DNA from: Lichina pygmaea
Taxonomy: Eukaryota > Ascomycota > Lichinomycetes > Lichinales > Lichinaceae
Length of the DNA stretch: 64,000 nt
Direction of reading: 5' to 3'
Assembly (NCBI GenBank): GCA_963422465.1
Contig: OY730171.1
Coordinates: 868,001-932,000 of the forward strand
Shown here in pieces: positions 1 to 10,587 of this stretch (within the stretch, counting starts at the first letter, position 1; every line of letters begins with the position of its first letter). A model generated the notes under the pieces. It was not told the DNA's origin. It ran no database searches and saw only the letters and a list, made by a program, of their open reading frames with translations. The position numbers and the translations under genes are program-made.

Positions 1-1030
1 GGTGGATCCACGAAGCCCTACCCCTTCTCAGGCAGCCCAAGCCCAGGCTGCTCAGGCAGCTCAGGCCCAGGCTGTCCAGGCGGCACCTATTGTTAACCTA
101 CCCCCGAAGCCCTTGAAGGTAGGTGCCCTGAAGAGGTACGATGGATCCAGGGGAGGACTGGAGTTGTTCTTCTCACAGCTGGAGCTCTACTATAGGTTCA
201 ACACAGCCCAGTTCCTGACAGACCAGGAGAAGGTGCTGTTTGCAGCCTCCTACCTGGAAGGACCAGCCTTCGCTTGGTTCAACATCTACTTAAGGGATTA
301 CCTAGACAATCAGGCAGATCCCAAGGAGCAAGAAGACAATACCCGACAGGTCATGGGAAGCTTGAAAACCTTTAAGACAGCTATGAGAAAGACGTTTGGG
401 ATCCTTGACAAGGAAAGGGATGCGGAACGAAAGCTCCAAGCACTGCGGCAAACTGGATCAGCATCGGAATTTGCGGCGAAGTTCCAACAACTAGCAGTGA
501 GGACCCAGTGGGGGGACAGTGCACTAACAGCACTATTCTACCAAGGCCTCAAGGAACAAGTCAAGGATGACATCGCGCGAGGAGACTGACCAACCGAGCT
601 CTACAAAATGATTGAGACTGCAGCTCGCATCAACGACCGACAGTTCGAGAGAGAGCTTGAGAAGCGAGGCAAGCAGACGAAACCATGGGTGAAGAAAAAG
701 CCAACACCTGCCAAAGATAACTACGGCTTGGTACCCATGGAAATCGATGCGGCAGAACCACGAAAGAAGGAGACACAGAAGTGTTACAACTGTCAGAAAG
801 TGGGCCATCTTGCGGTGAACTGCAGGAGCAAGAAGAAGAACAAGAAGGGCAAAGGGAAGCAGTTGAACGCCACGAGCGCCTGGAAAGGCAGGGAGACGGA
901 GGAGCCCCAGAGAGCCCCCCAAGGCACACTGCCCCACAATCACCCTGAGGTGGCACTCCTCAGAGAGGAGGACGACCTCTGACAACACGCCGAAAAACTT
1001 GAGAACATGCTCCAAGAAACCTTGGACTGC
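1..1030 (+). mobile_element. GyA-0, left piece (Ty3/gypsy chromovirus, gag end)
   Basis: This is the 5' part of an older, plus-oriented GyA element whose 5' LTR lies off the left edge. It holds a gag polyprotein with a capsid-like region rich in aromatic residues (RYDGSRGGLELFFSQ near 130-175) and a nucleocapsid zinc knuckle C-x2-C-x4-H-x4-C at about 782-823. The piece stops exactly where the LTR of GyA-1 begins and resumes at 7251. The element is split into three pieces in this window by GyA-1 and GyB-1, and it is broken in several further places. Confidence 0.9.
2..982 (+). pseudogene. gag region of GyA-0
   Basis: Fossil gag of the outer GyA element. It starts with an Ala/Gln-rich segment, followed by a capsid-like stretch and a basic tail with one CCHC zinc knuckle (CYNCQKVGHL). 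The gag of GyA-1 at 5705-6868 on the other strand is a clear relative through most of its length. The N-terminus is at or just beyond the window edge. The region is no longer a single open frame. Confidence 0.85.
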
Positions 1031-1374
1031 TGTTAAAGGCCAGTCCATGTTCACACAGAATGTGGGTGGTCCTGTCTTCGACCGAGGAGGGCAGGGACTC
1101 AATAGATAAATAGCAAGTGGGGTAACTCTCTTGCTATTGTCGCTCGTGATGTGTGTTCAGCCTGGAGAGCTATTCTCTCCGGCTATCTGGGTTCTTATAT
1201 ACAGGAGCCTGAGGGGGGGGAGTCCTCCCGAGGGGTATCAGCTTTCTGCGTGGACGAGCTGGACAAGCTGGTTACACATCGTCCACCTCGTCCACCGGGT
1301 CAGGTGAACATTGTTCTGTGTACCTCTGTACACTCGCTTCAGTCGGCTCAGCTGTTCCGGCCTGGGCCTTAACA
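1031..1374 (-). repeat. GyA-1 3' LTR
   Basis: 344-bp LTR, ending TG and CA. A purine tract (GGAGGGAGGGGA on the minus strand, just beyond 1375) abuts it and fits a polypurine tract for plus-strand priming. Its partner is 6907-7250. Confidence 0.95.
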
Positions 1375-1426
1375 CCATCCCCTCCCTCCAAAGGTTCTGT
1401 CCCCAGATCCTCTCACTTCTCTTACC

Positions 1427-1957
1427 ATGACCCAGACATCTTGTGTTAATCGTCGTGGAGTCCTCAGTTCTTGTGTTGGCAAGATGGGCAAGGTATCCAA
1501 AGTTTCATGCAGCGCATGTTGTCATGACTGTGCCAAGTGTGTCGTCAGTTCAGAGTCCACATTTTGCGGTCGGTGCCTTGAGAAAGGTTGCTGTTGCGAT
1601 CTCCATCTCGCGGAGTCGGAGTGGGAGAAGATGGAGCTTGAGCGCACTCAGCTTGAGGCTTAACTGAAGGAGATCAAGGAGCAGGAGTCTGTTCTCCTTC
1701 CTCGCAAACTTTGTCTCCGTCGTCAGTTGGGTGTGTTGTCCAAGAAGGAGGGTGAGGCCATCAAGCGTGAGCTTGCTGCGATCGAGGATCAGGAGGATCT
1801 CGAGCAGGAGGCTACGCGTGTGGAGTCCCCACCACCTTTGGAAGACTTCTTCTCTTCGGAGGCTTTGGCTTCTCTCGAGCCTTTGTCTCCATCGATCCTG
1901 GCTTCTGCGGGTTTTGTCGGTGGAAACTCCGCAGTTTCTCGTTCGTCGCAGGGCTGA
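1427..1957 (+). CDS. Antisense Cys-rich/coiled-coil ORF region of GyA-1 (fossil)
   Basis: This reading region runs opposite to gag-pol and lies between the chromodomain end and the 3' LTR, overlapping the last part of pol. Its N-terminal part has six cysteines spaced C-x2-C-x6-C-x8-C-x2-C-x6-C (CSACCHDCAKC, then CGRCLEKGCCC). That is the spacing of the fungal Zn2Cys6 binuclear cluster. A charged, probably coiled-coil stretch follows (ESEWEKMELERTQLEA), then a Ser/Pro/Leu-rich tail. The same protein type is antisense in GyA-0 (17491-18000) and, diverged, in all GyB copies. Its function is unknown; a DNA-binding or regulatory role is inference from the cysteine spacing. It is a fossil here. Confidence 0.7.
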
Positions 1958-4900
1958 AGTTCTCGGTGGGTTCCCACAAGTTCTCCTCATTATCATACCC
2001 TAACCACTTGACCAGGTATTCGATTTTCCGTCCGCTTCTCCGGCTGTCTAGGATCCTTTCGACATCGTACTCTTCTTTGTCGTCCTCGAAGTGCCATTCT
2101 GTTTTGATTGCTGCGTCGCTGGGTGCTGGCTCAAGCAGCAAGACGTGGAATACTCGGTGTATCCGTGCCTTTTTCAGCAGTCTCAGTCGGTAGTTGACTT
2201 CTCCAGTGCGCTTCTCAATCTCAAACAGTCCGATTCGTACATGATCCAGCTTTTTGCTTGGTCGCTTCGAGCGCAGGTTTTTTGTTGACAAATAGACCTT
2301 ATCCCCCCTCTCCAGGGTTGGTCCCTTCAACCTTTTGCTGTTTAGGCGGTGGCTTGTTGTCTTTTGTGCGGATTCAATTGCAGTCTTCATTTCCTCATGC
2401 ATAGCAGTGAGTTTTTCAACGTTCGTTGAAGTGCCACTTCCAGCCGCCATCGCTTCCCAGCGGGGGTTTCTGCCGTAGTTCGCAAAGAACGGCGTCATGC
2501 CCGTCACGCTGTGTTGCTGATCGTTGTACGCAAACTGAGCCATTGGTAGCAGTTCTACCCAATCGTCCTGTCGGTGGTTGACGTAGTGGCGTAGGTACTG
2601 TTCCATCGTCTGGTTTGTTCTCTCAGTTTGTCTGTCTGTTTGTGGATGGTAGGCAGTAGACATCCTTGTGTCTATCCCTAGCTGTCTTGTCCACGTGTTC
2701 CAGAATTTCAAGGTGAAGAGTTTGTCTTGATCCGAGATAATCTTCGTGGGTAGCCCTCGCTGGCTAACCAATTCTTTGAGCAGGACATTGGCGAGTTCGC
2801 TCGCTGTTCCTGTCTCTTGCCACAGGATCAGGTGAGTGTATTTGGTGAGTTTGTCAACAACCACCAAGATACTGTCATATTTCACCTTTGTTACCAGGTC
2901 CTCTGACCTCGGCAGCTTCACCACAAAATCCATTGTGATGGTATCCCAAGCCGCTTCTGGGAGGTCTATTTGTTGACTCTCTCCATAGGGTTTGTGGCGT
3001 GACGGTTTGTTTTTCGCACACTCTTTGCAGTTGCGAATAAATTCTGTCACTTTCCGCTTCATTCCGTTGAAGTGGTAACGTCTCCAGATCTTTTCCAGGG
3101 TCTTGTCTCGCCCAGGATGTCTGTGTAGAGGTCCATCGTGATGTTGTCAAATCATGTCCTCTTGTGCGCTCTCTGGCACTTCTTCCTTGTTCGTGGCCGC
3201 AACGTTGTGGCCTAGGGTCAGGAGTGCACCCATTTCTTCAGTTTTCGCTAACTGAGGTTGAGCATAGACCAGAGTTTGTCCTTTTGTCACCAGGATTGGG
3301 CGCTCCTCTGTCGTGTCGTCTGTCGTCATATCAGGCTGCCTGCTAAGCGTGTCCGCTCGTGTGTTTTCTGATCCTTTTCGATAGAAGATCTGGAAGTTGT
3401 ATGAAGCTAAAAGCTCCGCCCATCGGACTTGTCGTCTGTTTAGCTTCTTCGTCGTCGTGAAGTAAGCCAAATTCTTGTGGTCTGAGTACACGTCCACTGT
3501 GTACTTTGCTCCTTCCAGGTAAGGTCTCCACTCCTGGAATGCGTCGACAATCGCTAACAACTCCTTGTCGTGGACATCGTACCTGAGTTCTGGGCCAGAG
3601 AACTTTCTTGATCGGTATGCGACAGGGTGTAGGTGGTTTTCGGTGTCTGGTTGACACAAGCAAGATCCAAGTGCTTGGTCCGAGGCATCTGTCTCCATGA
3701 TGATCTGCTGTCCGGGATCAAATGATGCCAGTATGGGTGCGGAGGTGAACTTCTCTTTCAGCTCCTGGAACGCTCTCTCTTGGCTGTTCCCCTATGTGAA
3801 GGTTTCTTCCTTCTTTGTTAGTTCAGTCAAGGGTGCTGCTGTCCTTGAGTACTCCTTGATGAATTGTCGGTAGAAGTTCGCAAATCCCAGGAAGGATTGG
3901 ACTTCTTTGAGGTTTTTGGGTGTTGGCCAGTCTTGTACTGCCGTGATCTTTGTATCGTCTATACGGATTCCTTCCGTCGTCAGGATCAACCCCAAATATT
4001 CCACTTCTTTCACGTGGAAGACACTCTTATCAAGGCGTAACCTCATTCCTGCTTCTTGGAGCGCATGTAGGATCTTCTTGACATGCTGTTTGTGCTCCTC
4101 CAGGGTTCCATTGGTGTAAACCAAGACATCATCGATATAAGCGGTAACAAATATATCCAGGTATTGTTGGAGGATGGCGTTAATGAGTGATTGGAACGTC
4201 GCCGGTGCATTCGTAAGGCTGAATGGCATAACAGTATACTCGTAATGCCCGTACCTTGTACGAAAGGCTGTCTTCCATTCTTCGCCATCTTTCATCCTAA
4301 CCAGGTTGAAAGCGCCTCGGATGTCAAACTTGGTAAACCACTTGGCTCCTTGGATTCAGTCCTGGATTTCCGATATTAACAGTAGCGGGTAGCGATTCTT
4401 AATCGTGATCACATTAAGCTGCCGGTAGTCGACGCACAGTCGTAATTTGCCGTCCTTCTTTGGCACAAACAATATCGGGTATCCGGCCGGTGATGTTGAA
4501 GGTCTTATGAACCCTTTCGCTAGGTTCTCGTCCAGGTAATCTCTTAAGGCCTCAAGCTCCTTTGCTGATAGAGCGTAAATAGGGCTGTATGTGGGTTTCT
4601 TTCCGTCTTCCAGTGGAATTTTGTGATCCCACTCTTGGTGTTCTGGTAGCGTCGTGACCACTTCCTCACCAAACATCTCCTGGTAGTCTTTATACTCACT
4701 TGGCAGCTGCGGTGCCTGAGTCTCGCCCACGGCGTCATGCGTGGTGCAAAGTTGATGGTTTCAGGGCTTCATCCAAGCCACATAGGCTTGCCCTCACCGG
4801 TGGTGCTTCTTCCACCCTGCATATAAGATCTCTTTGATTCCCACTTTCTCTGGCTCTGCTCGAGTTGCCAGACTCCTCTTCGGAAAGACTAGGTGCCTTC

Positions 4901-5405
4901 TTTTCCAGTCGATCCTTGGGTTTTGACTTTCCAACCACGGAAGACCCAATATAACTTCATGTGGTATCTGGACCAAGTCGAATTCTTCTGATCCGATTGT
5001 TGTACTGTTGACACACAGTCGTAGGTTCTTGGTCTCCTTCGTCACTTGTCCTTGGTCATTGGAGAGTGGTGTCCTGTCCACTACCGTTAGTTGGTATGGA
5101 TTCCTCTTTTCCTGAGTCGGGATCTTGTGCTTCCTGGCGAAACTTTCTGACATGAAGTTGCCAGTAGCTCCAGAGTCAATCATGGCGTTTGTCAGATGCC
5201 TGTTGACTCTCATCTTGATGCGAAAATGCGGACTGCAGGCTGTCGTGTCAAGACTCTGCTTGACCCCTTCTCTCTGGAGTGTTGTCTTGCCTGCTCTTCC
5301 GACTCCGGATTTGAAGAGCACTGCTAGTTTTTTGAACAACCAAGGCCCTGAACCTGGCGTTCTGCCACGTGTCTTTCGCATTTTTCGGTGAAGCATAGCT
5401 CCCAT
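1812..5405 (-). pseudogene. pol region of GyA-1 (PR-RT-RH-IN-chromodomain)
   Basis: Fossil pol, read on the minus strand. In order it holds an aspartic protease (DSGATGNF near 5180), reverse transcriptase with a YIDD catalytic box near 4130, RNase H (METDASDQALGSCL near 3695), an integrase zinc-binding and DDE core region (about 3150-2450), and a C-terminal chromodomain (EYLVKWLGYDNEENLWEPT near 1990-2050). A chromodomain on the integrase tail defines chromoviruses, where it is known to direct integration to particular chromatin. The region is broken into several frames. Confidence 0.92.
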
Positions 5406-5653
5406 GCGTCTTCTCCGCAGTCATCGCATTCTTTCCCTTGCTGGCTTAGCTGGTGCTTGATGCTCCAGGCTTTCTTGTGGTATTCTGGGCCAGGGAAGTA
5501 GTGCCTTCTCCTTTTCTCTAGGAGATGTTCCTTGCAGTGGTGGTCCTCACATCCTTTCCAATAAGGATGTCCGCAGGCTGGTGTCGTAGCCTGGTGAAAG
5601 TCCACTTGCGCTGTGATGTCTCGGGGCTGTGAGATGCTGATGGTGTCATCCAC
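5324..5653 (-). CDS. Cys/His repeat region between gag and protease, GyA-1
   Basis: A single open stretch on the minus strand between the gag zinc knuckle and the protease. It carries two copies of a C-x7-C-x4-C-x2-H pattern: CGHPYWKGCEDHHCKEH and CGEDAWELCFTEKCERH. Each has a Trp two residues before the second Cys. GyA-0 keeps a copy near 7499-7550, and GyB-3 has three related motifs at 26716-27282. I infer a zinc-binding module distinct from the classical CCHC knuckle; I do not know a named family for it. Confidence 0.65.
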   Translation of the reverse strand: MDDTISISQPRDITAQVDFHQATTPACGHPYWKGCEDHHCKEHLLEKRRRHYFPGPEYHKKAWSIKHQLSQQGKECDDCGEDAWELCFTEKCERHVAERQVQGLGCSKN

Positions 5654-5704
5654 CCATCACGTCACTCTTGCTTCACTGTCCTCTGACAAGGTTGCATCCT
5701 GTTG

Positions 5705-6868
5705 TCAGAGTAGTGGTGTCTCGGGAACTGGTGGCATGCCAGTTATGTCAATCTTGTAGTCTGTTGTGTTGAATTTGGAGATCAGGTCATCCTCCCAATG
5801 AACCTTATCAATCTGGTCTTGGATTGCGTGCAGGTCCTCCAGTGACCTCTGCAGATCGTTCTCCAGTCTTTCGATGTGCTGTCTGAGATTGTCCTCCTGT
5901 CTGAGGAGTGTTGCTTCTGACCGGTTCATGGGTAGCGTGCCTCTGGGAGCCCTCAGTGGCTCCTGAATGCCCTTGCCTTTCCAGGCACCAGTGGCATTCA
6001 ACTGCTTACCCTTGCCTTCCTTCTTCTTCTTGCTTTGGCAGTTGGCTGCGAGGTGTCCTACCTTCTGGCAATTGTAACACTTCCGTGTTTCTTTCTTCTT
6101 TGTTGCCTGTGGTGTTGTTGCATCAATCTCCATGGGTGTCAAGCTGTACTTGTCTTGTGCTGGCACTGTCTTTTTGCCCCATGGCCTTGCATGCTTGCCT
6201 CACTTCTCAAGTTCTTGTTCGAACTGTCGGTCGTCGATGTGTACCGCTGTGTCAATCATATCCTCGAGGTCGGTGGGTCGGTCTCCTCGTGCGATGTCAT
6301 CCTTGACTTATTCCTTGAGAGCTTGGTAGAATAGTGCTGTCAAGGCACTGTCTCCCCATTGTGTCCTCACTGACAACTGTTGGAACTTCGCCACAAAGTC
6401 TGATGCTGACCCTGTCTGCTGTAGTGCTTGGAGCTTTCGTTCCGCATCTTGTTCTTCATCAATAACCCCGAAGGTCTTCTTCATCTGGGTCTTGAAGGTA
6501 GAGAATCTCCCAATGATCTGCCGTGTCGTGGTCTCCATGCTAGAGGGATCTTCCTTGTTGTTGAGGAAGTCTTGTAGGTAGACATTGAACCAGGCAAATG
6601 TTGGTCCGTCCAGGTAGGAAGCTGCGAACAGCACCTTCTCCTGTTCTGTAGGGAATTGTGCGGCGTTGAATCTGTAGTAAAGCTCAAGCTGAGAGAAGAA
6701 TAATTCCAATCCCCCTCGTGATCCATCGTACCTCTTCGGCGTACCTACCTTCAACGGCTTTGGAGGTAAGGTGAGGGTGGTAGGGACAGGTGGTTCCTGG
6801 GCTTGCGCCTGAGGCGCAGCCCGGGCTTGGCCTGCCTGCGAAGGGGTAGGGCTGCGTGGATCTGCCAT
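5705..6868 (-). pseudogene. gag region of GyA-1
   Basis: Fossil gag. It begins MADPRSPTPSQAGQ at 6868, only 38 nt inside the 5' LTR. A capsid-like region is followed by a basic region with one CCHC zinc knuckle (CYNCQKVGHLAANC near 6090-6050) and a charged tail. It is homologous to 2-982. It is broken. Confidence 0.88.
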
Positions 6869-6896
6869 CGTATTGAGCCGGTGTCCTATGTGTTAG

Positions 6897-6904
6897 AGGC
6901 TGAA
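6897..6904 (-). promoter_or_regulatory. Putative self-priming primer binding site of GyA-1
   Basis: Two bases inside the 5' LTR, the minus strand reads TTCAGCCT. This is complementary to AGGCTGAA in the LTR (minus strand of 7032-7039), which lies 38 nt after the TATA box, where the RNA should begin. No tRNA-like TGG start is visible. Tf1 of fission yeast primes from its own RNA 5' end in this way; the assignment here is inference. Confidence 0.5.
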
Positions 6905-6906
6905 AC

Positions 6907-7250
6907 TGTTAAAGGCCAGTCCACGTTCACACAGAATGTGGGTGGTCCTGTCTTTGACCGAGGAGGGCAGGGACTCAATAGATGAATAGCAAGTGGGGTA
7001 ACTCTCTTGCTATTGTCGCTCGTGATGTGCGTTCAGCCTGGAGAGCTATTCTCTCCGGCTATCTGGGTTCTTATATACAGGAGCCTGAGGGGGGGGGGTC
7101 CTCCCGAGGGGTATCAGCTTTCTGCGTGGACGAGCTGGACAAGCTGGTTACACATCGTCCACCTTGTCCACCGGGTCGGGTGAACATTGTTCCGTGTACC
7201 TCTGTACACTCGCTTCGGTCGGCTCAGCCGTTCCGGCCTGGGCCTTAACA
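6907..7250 (-). repeat. GyA-1 5' LTR
   Basis: 344-bp LTR containing a TATA box (TATATAA on the minus strand, 7071-7077). It differs from 1031-1374 at 10 sites, all transitions, eight of them CpG against TpG/CpA. Confidence 0.95.
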
Positions 7251-8943
7251 ACTGCCTTCACAAGGTCTGAAGGAAGGTCGACAGAATCCACTGGGAGGAC
7301 GACCTGATCTCCGAGTTTGACACAACCGGCTATATGGAGGAACAGGTTGACGACGAGGAAGCCCAGCCACCACCAGTCCCCGACAAACCTGTCCTTCGAT
7401 GACAGGACACAACCCTATCAGAAATAGGGGAGACGCAAGTGTCACGATGGGTTGACGATACCCTCAGCATCACACAGGTCAGAGACATTGCTGATGATTG
7501 CAACCAAGACCTGGGGGAACAATGCACCACCACACGATGCAAACAACACACAGTAGAGCGTCAGGCCCAGGGCCTAGGCAGCTCAAAAAACTAGCAGCAC
7601 TCTTCAAAACCAGGGTCGGAAGAGCAGGCAAGACAACACCCCGGGAGGAAGAAGTCAAGCTGAGCCTTGACGCAACAGCCTGCAGCCCACACTTTCGCAT
7701 CAAGATCAGAGTCAATGGGTGGTTGGCTAAGGCCATGATCAACTCTGGTGCGACTGGCAACTTCATGTCAGAAAGCTTTGCCAGAAGAAACAAGGTTCCA
7801 GTCCAAGGCAAGAAAGACCTCTACCAGTTGATGGTAGTGGACGGAACACCACTCTCCAAAGACAAGAGACAAGTGACAAAGAAGACCAAGAGTCTGAGAC
7901 TGAGTGTCCATGGCACGACAATCAGAACAGAGGAATTCGACTTGGTCTGGATACCACACAAAGTTATATTGGGACTTCCGTGGTTGGAAAAACAAAACCC
8001 AAGGATTGACTGGAAAAGAAGGCAACTAGTCTTTCCGGACAGAACACTGGTCATGTCAGAACCAGGGGTGACGATTAAAGAAATCTCACTGACACGGTGG
8101 AAGAAATACCACCAGCGCAGGCAGGCCTGTGTGGCCTGGATGAAACCCCGAATACAACAACTTTGCACCACGCAAGACACTGTGGGCAAGACTCAGGCAC
8201 CGCAGTTGCCAAGTGAGTATAAAGAATACCAGGAGATGTTCGAAGAAACAGTGATCATGACACTACCAGAACATCAGGAGTGGGACCACAAGATTCCACT
8301 GGAAGACAGAAAAAAACCCACATACAGCTCTATCTACACTCTGTCAGCAAAAGAGCTTGAGGCCCTGAGAGACTACCTGGACAAGAACCTAGTGAAAGAG
8401 TTCATAAGACCTTCAACATCACCAGCTGGATACCCGATATTGTTTGTGCCAAAGAAAGACAGCAAACTTCGACTGTGTGTTGATTATCAGTGGCTAAATG
8501 TGATTACAGTGAAAAACTGCTACCCACTGCCATTGATATCAGAAATCCAAGACCAGATCCAAGGAGCCAAATAGTTTACCAAGTTCAATATTCGAGGCGC
8601 TTTCAACCTGGTTAGGATGAAAGACAGCGAAGAATGGAAGACAGCTTTTCGTACAAGGTACAGGCACTACAAGTATACTGTGATGCCATTCAGCCTTACG
8701 AATACACCGGCGACATTCCAATCACTTATTAACACTGTCCTCCGACAATACCTGGACATATTTGTCACCGCTTATATTGACGATGTCTTGGTATACACCA
8801 ATGGAACCTTGGAGGAGCATAAACAGCATGTCAAGAAGATCCTACATGCACTCCAGAAAGCAGGAATGAGGTTACGCCTGGATAAGAGCGTTTTCCACAC
8901 AAAAGAAGTGGAATATTTGGGGTTGATCCTGACAACAGAAGGA
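7251..8943 (+). mobile_element. GyA-0, middle piece (Cys/His region, protease, RT start)
   Basis: Continuation of GyA-0 after GyA-1; 7251-7255 is the ACTGC duplication. It holds one C-x7-C-x4-C-x2-H motif (about 7499-7550), the protease region (about 7600-8050) and the first part of reverse transcriptase up to beyond the YIDD box near 8780. It ends at the AAGGA duplication where GyB-1 begins. Homology with GyA-1 pol (minus strand) is continuous. Broken. Confidence 0.92.
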
Positions 8944-9070
8944 TGTTACGACCCAGGGATGGGAGCCACTCATTTATAGGCAATCAGGCCGCAGGCCAGG
9001 CAAGAGGACACCATGGAAGTCAAGTGACCAACCAACAAGGGGTCACGTGACTGTCAAGACACACACAGGA

Positions 9071-9196
9071 GTCTTGACGCATGATGCATGAAGCATCAAG
9101 ACAATCTCACCAGTCTCGACGCATGATGCATGAAGCATCAAGACAATCTCACCAGTCTCGACGCATGATGCATGAAGCATTGAGACAATCTCACCA
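9071..9196 (+). repeat. Three 42-bp tandem units in GyB U3
   Basis: Three units begin at 9071, 9113 and 9155 (gtctTGACGCATGATGCATG type), with a partial fourth from 9197. The units contain short inverted motifs (GATGCATGAAGCATC). An equivalent array is in the 3' LTR and in GyB-2, but GyB-3 has a different array in the same place. Confidence 0.85.
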
Positions 9197-9264
9197 GTCT
9201 CGACGCAGGGTGCATAACATGGTGGGACTGTCAAGACAATCTCACCTGTCTTGACGTCGAGACT

Positions 9265-9290
9265 GTCAAGACAATCTTGATTGTCTTGAC
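9265..9290. repeat. Palindrome in GyB-1 U3
   Basis: 12-nt arms GTCAAGACAATC and GATTGTCTTGAC around a TT loop. It lies 11 bp upstream of the sense TATA box, so it could be a protein-binding operator or a cruciform. It also occurs in the 3' LTR (about 15207-15232). Confidence 0.7.
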
Positions 9291-9300
9291 AGGCCAGCAC

Positions 9301-9344
9301 TATATAGTCCGGCGATAGTTCCCTTATGGAATGATCGTCTTCAA
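9301..9344 (+). promoter_or_regulatory. GyB-1 sense promoter and predicted RNA 5' end
   Basis: TATATA at 9301-9306 is followed 36 nt later by GTCTTCAA (9337-9344). That sequence is the exact complement of TTGAAGAC just inside the LTR (9545-9552). The spacing suits a TATA-directed start near 9335. Confidence 0.6.
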
Positions 9345-9542
9345 CTCATGTTGTGATCCAGACAACTAGATCTACTTCAATACAATCCTTTGTACAAAGC
9401 CATTGATCAGGTGTCACCACCACCACGTTCCACCAAACCCCTTCGTGCTCCTTGACACTCCTCTCCTGCGAGAACCAACCCACCTTCCACCTCTCGCCCT
9501 AATCCTATACTCAGATAGGACAGTACGGTACAGACCGCAACA

Positions 9543-9552
9543 CTTTGAAGAC
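9543..9552 (+). promoter_or_regulatory. Putative self-priming primer binding site of GyB-1
   Basis: The first ten internal bases contain TTGAAGAC, complementary to the predicted RNA 5' end at 9337-9344. Only 18 nt separate the LTR from the gag start at 9561, leaving no room for a separate tRNA site further in. This parallels Tf1 self-priming and the same arrangement in GyA-1. Confidence 0.55.
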
Positions 9553-9560
9553 CCTCAAGG

Positions 9561-10475
9561 ATGAGTACCTCAGGAGCAACCAACCCCAACTTCCCAGATA
9601 GAAAGATTAGTGTTGCCAAGCCAGACCTGTTCTACGGTGAAAGAAACAAGGTCGACGACTGGCTCATGCAACTCCAAGTCTACTTTCAATTCCAACCAGA
9701 GATGAAGCTGCCTAAGGAAAAGTGGCCCCTCTTTGCAACCACTTACATGAGAGGCAATGCTTATCGATGGATCAAACCCTACGTCAACAAACACCTCTCA
9801 GGAAACAGAGACCACGACGGCACAACAGAATGGATGACAAAATGGACGTGATTCAAGGATGAGATCAAAAGGATCCTTGGACTATCTAACAAAGATAAAG
9901 TGGCTATACGAATGATCCAGCACATCAAACAACGACGCTCAGCCGCAGAGTACACCACGCAGTTCAAACAATACTCAGTACTGACTGACTGGGACAACGA
10001 CACCCTGATGGTCATGTACCGACGTGGACTCAAGGAAAACGTGAAGGATGAAATCACCTTTGACAGACGAGCAGTCGACACACTGGACGAACTCATCGCA
10101 CAAGCAATCGACATTGATGACAAACTATTCGAGCGAGTGATGGAGAAACGCCACGACAGAGGATACAGCTACCCTGCATGGCATGTGAGCAACCACTACA
10201 AGCCGCCTAACAAGGCACTGCCACATGATCCATATGGCTATGCACCCATGGAACTGGATGCAGTCCACCACAAGGGAAGGTTCACGAAGGGAAGGAACAA
10301 CAAAAAGGGGAAAGCACTGAAGTGCTATGCCTGTGGCAAGCTAGGCCACATGGCGAAAGACTGTCGTTCAAAGAACAAGGTGCACCGACAGCAACTTAAT
10401 ACACTCGACGGAGACTGGAATGTCATCGAGCCAGAGGACCCACCAGGAGAGGCTCAGCTATCCCTCAAACAATAG
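9561..10475 (+). pseudogene. gag region of GyB-1
   Basis: Fossil gag beginning MSTSGATNPNFPDRKISVAK. It has a capsid-like segment (KVDDWLMQLQVYFQF) and, near 10323-10364, one CCHC zinc knuckle (CYACGKLGHMAKDC). Its capsid is clearly different in sequence from GyA gag, which is the basis for separating the two families. Broken. Confidence 0.88.
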
Positions 10476-10587
10476 GACGACTACAATCAGATATTGGAAG
10501 CAGCCCACCAACTGGCAACATCAGGAGGCAAGGACCTACCAGAACTAACAGGTCAGGACAAGGGACAGGAGCCCTTAACCACCTCTG

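Larger units (their letters stand above)
1031..7250 (-). mobile_element. GyA-1, LTR retrotransposon with both LTRs, nested in GyA-0
   Basis: Minus-oriented Ty3/gypsy chromovirus of about 6.2 kb. It has two 344-bp LTRs (1031-1374 and 6907-7250, TG...CA ends) and a perfect 5-bp target duplication ACTGC at 1026-1030 and 7251-7255. Order in element direction: gag (about 6868-5705), Cys/His region (about 5653-5324), protease, reverse transcriptase, RNase H, integrase and C-terminal chromodomain (about 5405-1812), then an antisense ORF before the 3' LTR. The LTRs differ at 10 of 344 sites by hand count, all transitions, so the insertion is fairly recent but decayed. It is broken in several places, probably fewer than ten. 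It interrupts GyA-0. Confidence 0.96.
8944..9542 (+). repeat. GyB-1 5' LTR
   Basis: 599 bp, TGTTAC...CAACA. It contains three 42-bp tandem units plus a partial one, a 26-bp near-perfect palindrome, a sense TATA box at 9301 and an antisense TATAAAT near its 5' end. Confidence 0.95.

Noticed and set aside
9043-9300. Minus-strand frame in the GyB LTR encoding repeated ETGEIVLMLHASC units (also 14984-15241)
   Set aside because: It is the translation of the 42-bp tandem DNA array; unit length is a multiple of three, which keeps the frame open. No start context or domain.
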